Assembly: GCA_902802535.1 (NCBI GenBank)
Contig: CADCML010000035.1
Span: 1-42,160 of the forward strand
DNA: 42,160 bases
Source: an uncultured Bacteroidia bacterium
GTDB lineage: Bacteria > Bacteroidota > Bacteroidia > Bacteroidales > F082
Direction: 5' to 3'
The translations under genes and the position numbers were made by a program. Positions 37,644 to 42,160 of this stretch are shown here, piece by piece; position 1 is the stretch's first letter; each line of letters opens with the position of its first letter. Under the pieces are notes generated by a model. That model was not told the origin of the DNA and searched no databases. It saw only the letters and a list, made by a program, of their open reading frames with translations.

Positions 37644-40600
37644 ATGAAAAAACTGATTCTCATTGCCCTATTAGCGGCAACATTTCAACTCTCTGCGCAG
37701 CCCCTGTGGATGCGCTACAACGTCATTTCGCCTCAGGGCGACAAAATCGCCTTTTGCTATAAAGGTGACATCTATGTGGTGAATGTGAATGGCGGTAAAG
37801 CCCTGCAAATCACCACTAATCCTTCGTGTGAAACTAGGCCTGTCTGGTCGCCTGATGGCAAACAAATCGCCTTTGCCTCCGACCGCAACGGCAACTTCGA
37901 CATTTATGTAGTGTCGTCGGAAGGCGGTGTGGCACAACGTGTTACAACCAATTCTGCCAGCGAAGCACCTCGCGCTTTTTCTCCTGATGGGAAGGAGGTT
38001 TATTTTACGGCGCAGATTCAGAAGTCGGCAAAGAACGTCCAGTTTGCCTCAGGTTGGATCACCGAATTATATAAGGTAAAAGTGGAAGGCGGTCGCCCCG
38101 AGCAGGTGGTGGCCGTGCCGGTGTCGGGGATGTCGTTCGACAAGGACGGCAAGTCGTTCCTCTACTACGACCGCAAAGGCAGCGAGAACGTCTGGCGCAA
38201 GCACCACACCTCTTCCGTGGCGCGCGATATCGTGTATTACAACGCCAATAAAAAGACCCATACCATCCTGACCACTAATGTGGGCGAGGACCGTGACCCT
38301 TGTTATTTGCCCGGCTATAAGGATGTCGTGTTTTTGAGCGAGCGCAACAATGGCAATTTCAACGTGTATAAGGCACCCGCCAACGATTTGGAAAAGGTGG
38401 AGCAAGTGTCGCACTTCGAGACCCATCCTGTACGTTTCCTTTCGGTGAGCAATGATGGATTGTTGTGCTACGGTTACATGGGCGAAATCTACACGCAACG
38501 CATTGGCAGTGAACCGCAAAAAGTGAACATTGAGATTGTGAACGACCAGGAACCCGAACAGCTGGTGAAGCAAGATTTCAAGGGCGCGGGCAACTTCGCC
38601 CTGAGCAGCGATGGCAAACTGATTGCCTTCGTTTCACGCGGCGAAGTCTTCGTGACGGGCGTGGATGAATACGCCACCACCAAACAAATCACGCACACGC
38701 CGCAGGCTGAGCGTAGCCCTTCGTTCTCGAAAGACGGCCGCACCGTAGTTTATGCCTCGGAGCGCGATGGCTACTGGAACATTTACCAAGCCACCATCGA
38801 GCGCAAGGAGGACTTCAACTTCGCCTACGCCACTTTGATTGACGAGAAGCCGCTGTTCCCGAACGATGGCATCGAGCGCAGCAATCCCGACTATTCACCC
38901 GATGGCAAGGAGATTGCTTTTATTGAGAATCGTAACATTCTGAAAGTCTATAATATAGCAACCAAGGAAGTGCGCCAAATCACCGATGGCACGCAGCATT
39001 ACGGCAGCATAGGTTATGAATGGTCACCCGACGGAAAATGGTTCGCCATATCCTTGATTACCCACATGCGTGACCCCTATTCCGATGTCGGTATCGTGTC
39101 AGCCAATGGCGACCAAAAGATTTACAACATCACCGAGAGTGCCTATTTCGACGATGACCCGCAGTGGGTGTTGGATGGTAATGCAATCATTTACAATTCA
39201 GATAGATACGGTATGCGTTCCCATGCCTCATGGGGTAGCCAAAGGGATGCTTTCATCGCTTTCTTGAACCAAGAAGCGTATGACAAATTCCGCCTCAGCA
39301 AAGAGGAATACGCCCTGCTGAAAGAGACCGAAAAAGGCAAGAAGGACGACAAGAAAGACGAGGCAAAAAAAGACGAAAAGAGCGACAAGAAAAAGGGCAA
39401 GAAAGACGAGAAAAAGGATGAAACAGAGGATAAACCCAAGGAAGACAAGAAGATAGAAGTTGATTTGGAGCACCTGCAAGACCGCGTCATTCGCTTGACA
39501 CCCATGTCGTCGAACCTGAGCGGTATGGCTTTATCAAAGGACGGTGAGAAACTCTATTTCATGACTTCGTTTGAGAAGGGTTATGACCTCTGGGAACTCG
39601 ACGTGCGCGAAAAGTCGATGAAGGTGTTGAAGAAGATGGGACAAGGCGGTGCGCGTTTGGCCGTGAATGGCGACAACATCTTCCTGCTTTCGGGCGGCAA
39701 CCTGCAAAAGGTGGACAAGAGCGGCAAGTCGACCTCAATAAAATACGACGCCACCATGGAACTCGACCTCGCCGCCGAGCGCGAATACATGTTCAACCAC
39801 GTGTTTTTGCAAACCGAGAAGCGTTTCTTTATGAAAGACCACCACGGCGTTGACCTCGAAATGATGAAGGAAGCCTATCAGCCTTTCCTCGCGCATATCA
39901 ACAACAACTACGACTTCAGCGAAATGCTGAGCGAGATTTTGGGCGAATTGAATGTGTCGCACACGGGTTCGGGCTACCGTCCCTCAAGCAAGGGCGATGC
40001 CACGGCTGAGTTTGGCGTTCTCTTAGACCTGGACTACAAGGGCGACGGCCTAAAGATTGATGAGGTGGTGGAAGGCGGTCCCTTCGACAAGAAAAACTCC
40101 AAGGTGAAAGCAGGTTGCATTATCGAAAAGATTGACGGCGTGGAAATCACGAAAGATATGGACTATTATCCGCTGCTCAACAACAAGCGCGACAAAACCG
40201 TTTTGGTGACCATCAAGGACGGAGGCAAGACTTGGGACGAGACCGTGAAACCCATCAGCCACGGCGCGATGAACGAACTGCTCTACAACCGTTGGGTGAA
40301 GCACAATGAGGAAACTGTGAAGAAGCTTTCCAACGGTCGCCTCGGCTATGTGCATATCCGCAGCATGGGCGATGCCAGTTACCGTGACGTGTATTCGCAA
40401 ATTCTCGGCAAGTACAACCTTTGCGACGGCATTGTCATCGACACGCGCTTCAACGGCGGTGGTCGTCTGCACGAGGACATCGAAATCCTCTTCAGCGGCG
40501 AGAAATACCTCGAACAGGTCATCAACGACAGCGTGGCCTGCGTGATGCCTTCGCGACGCTACAACAAGCCCTCGGTGATGATTATCGGCGAGGCCAACTA

Positions 40601-40910
40601 CAGCAATGCGCACGGCACACCGTGGGTATACAAGTACAAGAAGATGGGCCGCCTCGTCGGAATGCCCGTGCCCGGCACCATGTCAAGCGTGACTTGGGAA
40701 ACCCTGCAAGACCCATCGCTGTATTTTGGTCTGCCCGTGGTCGGTTACCGTACCGAGCAAGGCAACTGGTTGGAAAACACCCAATTAGAACCTGATGTCA
40801 AGGTGCGCAATACCCCTGAGAAGATGGCGAAGGGCGAGGATGAACAGTTGGAAGCCGCCGTCAAGGAGTTGCTGAAGGAAGTGAAGGAATTCCATTATTG
40901 GGGTAAGTAA
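37644..40910 (+). CDS. Tricorn-like S41 family protease
   Basis: 1088 residues; signal peptide MKKLILIALLAATFQLSA. Two beta-propeller regions of WD40/PD40 repeats follow (many S-PDGKxIAF or SxDG motifs: VWSPDGKQIAFASDRNGNFD, PSFSKDGRTVVYASERDGYW, DYSPDGKEIAFIEN). A Lys/Asp/Glu-rich insert (~563-605) splits the second propeller. A tricorn core helical domain, a PDZ domain (~795-860, KIDEVVEGGPFDKKNSKVKA) and the S41 peptidase domain complete it: LGYVHIRSMGDASYRDVYSQ, IDTRFNGGGRLHEDIEILF, and the nucleophile region IIGEANYSNAHGTPWVYKYK (Ser ~985). Predicted periplasmic or surface peptide-degrading enzyme. The first residues after the signal (PLWMRYNVISPQGDKIAF) are typical of the Bacteroidota tricorn family. 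Confidence 0.95.
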   Translation: MKKLILIALLAATFQLSAQPLWMRYNVISPQGDKIAFCYKGDIYVVNVNGGKALQITTNPSCETRPVWSPDGKQIAFASDRNGNFDIYVVSSEGGVAQRVTTNSASEAPRAFSPDGKEVYFTAQIQKSAKNVQFASGWITELYKVKVEGGRPEQVVAVPVSGMSFDKDGKSFLYYDRKGSENVWRKHHTSSVARDIVYYNANKKTHTILTTNVGEDRDPCYLPGYKDVVFLSERNNGNFNVYKAPANDLEKVEQVSHFETHPVRFLSVSNDGLLCYGYMGEIYTQRIGSEPQKVNIEIVNDQEPEQLVKQDFKGAGNFALSSDGKLIAFVSRGEVFVTGVDEYATTKQITHTPQAERSPSFSKDGRTVVYASERDGYWNIYQATIERKEDFNFAYATLIDEKPLFPNDGIERSNPDYSPDGKEIAFIENRNILKVYNIATKEVRQITDGTQHYGSIGYEWSPDGKWFAISLITHMRDPYSDVGIVSANGDQKIYNITESAYFDDDPQWVLDGNAIIYNSDRYGMRSHASWGSQRDAFIAFLNQEAYDKFRLSKEEYALLKETEKGKKDDKKDEAKKDEKSDKKKGKKDEKKDETEDKPKEDKKIEVDLEHLQDRVIRLTPMSSNLSGMALSKDGEKLYFMTSFEKGYDLWELDVREKSMKVLKKMGQGGARLAVNGDNIFLLSGGNLQKVDKSGKSTSIKYDATMELDLAAEREYMFNHVFLQTEKRFFMKDHHGVDLEMMKEAYQPFLAHINNNYDFSEMLSEILGELNVSHTGSGYRPSSKGDATAEFGVLLDLDYKGDGLKIDEVVEGGPFDKKNSKVKAGCIIEKIDGVEITKDMDYYPLLNNKRDKTVLVTIKDGGKTWDETVKPISHGAMNELLYNRWVKHNEETVKKLSNGRLGYVHIRSMGDASYRDVYSQILGKYNLCDGIVIDTRFNGGGRLHEDIEILFSGEKYLEQVINDSVACVMPSRRYNKPSVMIIGEANYSNAHGTPWVYKYKKMGRLVGMPVPGTMSSVTWETLQDPSLYFGLPVVGYRTEQGNWLENTQLEPDVKVRNTPEKMAKGEDEQLEAAVKELLKEVKEFHYWGK

Positions 40911-40943
40911 TGTGACGCAATTTTAGCACGATTCCTGCGTTAG

Positions 40944-40967
40944 CATGGGAAAATAAACTATCCCATG
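40944..40967 (+). promoter_or_regulatory. Hairpin enclosing the start codon of the transglutaminase-like gene
   Basis: CATGGGA (40944-40950) and TCCCATG (40961-40967) form a 7-bp stem with a 10-base loop; the ATG of the next gene is the last three bases of the right arm. It could limit initiation unless opened by ribosomes arriving from the protease gene. Confidence 0.4.
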
Positions 40968-41996
40968 AAAGCGCGTTTGCACCTTATATTATTATTGGCC
41001 TTCGTCAGCTTCACCGCCGCAGCACATTCGGTGGTGGAGCACGACGGCTATTTTGAGGTGGAGCATACTTGGGAATACAACAAGAAAAACTGCACCATCT
41101 CTTTGAATATCAGCAAACAGCTTTACAGTTATTTTCGGTATGAGCGTGAGCATCTGGCCTATCGTTACCGATTCCAAAACGACGAATTGCCGCCCAATTA
41201 CTACAGTTTCATGCTGTCGGAGCACGACCGCCCCGTGATGCAGGCTGTAGCGCATGAATTTAGCCGCAACGCCAACTCCGAGCGGGAAAGAATCGATTTG
41301 GCACTCACTTTCGTACAGTCGTTGCCATACGCCCACGATGCCGACAGCAAAGGCACCGACGAATATGTGCGTTACCCCATCGAAACCTTGGTGGACGGTT
41401 GCGGCGACTGCGAGGACAAAGTGGCCCTGTTGACAGCCTTGCTCTACGAGATGAACGTCGATTTCGTCCTACTGGTGTTGCCCGAGCACATGGCCATTGC
41501 CGTGCATTGCGACGGAGTGGAGGCCGAACGCTATTTGCCCTTCCAGGGGAAAAGGTATTTTTATCTGGAAACCACTATGGAGGGTTGGCAGATCGGGCAG
41601 ATTCCCGAGGATTATTGGGAGGCTCGGATGGAGGCCGTTCCCGTCGACGACACGCCGTGCCTGCTCATGAAAGGCGTAAAGTTTGAATCGAAGCCGACTT
41701 CGGTGTTCATCAAGGCTGACTGCGAATTGGCGGTTGACTTGCACAATCTGGGTCCAGGCAGGGTGACTGACATGTGGCTCCGTGTGCGCATCATCGAAAA
41801 CGGGCAACAACCCTGCCTGCTAACGGAGGAATACTATTCGCTCAGCGACTTGCAGGAAGGCGAGCAGCGCATCGAAACGCTTTTCCTCAAAAGCCTGATT
41901 AAGGAAGACTGTGCCTTGGAGGTGGAACTGACAGGTGCGGAGGTCGAGCCTCAATACTATACTTTGGGGTTGAAGTATAGTGAGACGAGACAATAG
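40965..41996 (+). CDS. Secreted transglutaminase-like cysteine protease family protein
   Basis: 343 residues; signal peptide MKARLHLILLLAFVSFTAAA. The transglutaminase core is seen in VQSLPYAHDADSKGTDEYVR, PIETLVDGCGDCEDKVALLT (catalytic Cys with flanking GDCED), LPEHMAIAVHCDG (His), and FYLETTMEGWQIGQI (acidic third residue as Glu). The N-terminal domain and the C-terminal ~110 residues are beta-rich (Ig-like). Such proteins may act as peptidases or peptide-binding modules; the substrate is unknown. It lies 54 bases after the tricorn-like protease and is probably read from the same transcript; no promoter box was seen. Confidence 0.85.
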   Translation: MKARLHLILLLAFVSFTAAAHSVVEHDGYFEVEHTWEYNKKNCTISLNISKQLYSYFRYEREHLAYRYRFQNDELPPNYYSFMLSEHDRPVMQAVAHEFSRNANSERERIDLALTFVQSLPYAHDADSKGTDEYVRYPIETLVDGCGDCEDKVALLTALLYEMNVDFVLLVLPEHMAIAVHCDGVEAERYLPFQGKRYFYLETTMEGWQIGQIPEDYWEARMEAVPVDDTPCLLMKGVKFESKPTSVFIKADCELAVDLHNLGPGRVTDMWLRVRIIENGQQPCLLTEEYYSLSDLQEGEQRIETLFLKSLIKEDCALEVELTGAEVEPQYYTLGLKYSETRQ

Positions 41997-42067
41997 CGTT
42001 AGCTTATATGGGTAACTTCGGTCAGAGTGTTTTTATTGGAAAGAGTTATCGATTCAGAAAAATTTAG

Positions 42068-42075
42068 TACTTTTG
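42068..42075 (+). promoter_or_regulatory. Bacteroidota -7 box (TACTTTTG)
   Basis: TACTTTTG matches TAnnTTTG and lies 20 bases before the ATG of the truncated HEPN gene. A TTG at 42036 is too far for a -33 element. Confidence 0.5.
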
Positions 42076-42095
42076 CAACGGTAACAACCATCATT

Positions 42096-42160
42096 ATGGT
42101 AAATGACAAAGTAGCATATTGGATTGACATTGCGGATTACGACCTCAAAACTGCGGAGGC
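42096..42160 (+). CDS. HEPN-domain protein, N-terminal fragment (cut by window end)
   Basis: Twenty-one codons are visible: MVNDKVAYWIDIADYDLKTA then EA. The pattern YW-[IL]-x-[IL]A-x-YDL-x-TAE is the usual first helix of stand-alone HEPN proteins, many of which pair with a MNT nucleotidyltransferase in toxin-antitoxin modules. No MNT gene lies upstream, so a partner, if present, should be downstream of the window. Confidence 0.65.
   Translation, partial: MVNDKVAYWIDIADYDLKTAE

Overview
The window looks like chromosomal DNA of an anaerobic Bacteroidota, most likely order Bacteroidales. The evidence is TAnnTTTG-type promoter boxes, type IX secretion sorting domains, a GIN-domain/outer-membrane-barrel protein with an ECF sigma/anti-sigma pair, a DUF2723 membrane protein, DUF3276 and DUF5683 genes, and several AAA-ATPase genes of the kinds Bacteroidales carry in many copies. 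No rRNA operon, phage, insertion sequence or CRISPR array was seen. There is one tRNA (Gln, TTG).

Layout. 1-7.3 kb: a 1708-residue secreted repeat protein with an 18-unit Gly-Gly-Ser linker follows a beta-helix-like secreted protein (minus strand). Next come the wreck of a DUF1703-type ATPase gene and a C-terminal scrap of tsaD. 7.4-12 kb: the translation/transcription operon rimP-nusA-infB (minus strand), in which nusA seems to lack an ATG. 12.2-14.9 kb: tRNA-Gln, then a CsgG-like gene, a small lipoprotein, a DUF4810 lipoprotein and a GNA1162/DUF799 lipoprotein (plus strand). 14.9-18 kb: a large DUF2723 membrane protein. 18.1-21.4 kb: two paralogous secreted proteins with nearly identical C-terminal sorting modules. 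21.6-24.2 kb: lgt and a TPR membrane regulator. 24.4-27.6 kb: ECF sigma, a membrane anti-sigma candidate, and a convergent GIN/outer-membrane-barrel gene that carries a nearly identical ECF-type promoter. 27.8-31.5 kb: a DUF4143 ATPase behind a strict 33-bp tandem repeat, then a beta-mannosidase-like lipoprotein. 31.7-35.5 kb: parA-parB-DUF5683-dapB-cutC (minus strand). 35.7-42.2 kb: DUF3276, a frameshifted exonuclease, a fumarylacetoacetase-family enzyme, a tricorn-like S41 protease, a transglutaminase-like protein, and the start of a HEPN-domain gene.

The most unusual signal lies between genes. Three elements (12.0, 24.3 and 31.6 kb) share one geometry: three copies of a hexamer at a 9-bp period, an interior with small GC-rich hairpins, then three copies of the reverse complement at 9-bp (once 10-bp) period. 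The hexamer differs in each element (ACAGAT, ACGAAT, CAAAAC). A fourth element (27.65 kb) follows the same idea with a 7-bp period. The 33-bp repeat array in front of the DUF4143 ATPase is separate: it overlaps a good promoter match, and in one frame it also encodes an 11-residue repeat peptide whose stop overlaps the ATPase start.

All calls come from reading the sequence and translated frames. No database search was run, so family names rest on recognised motifs.
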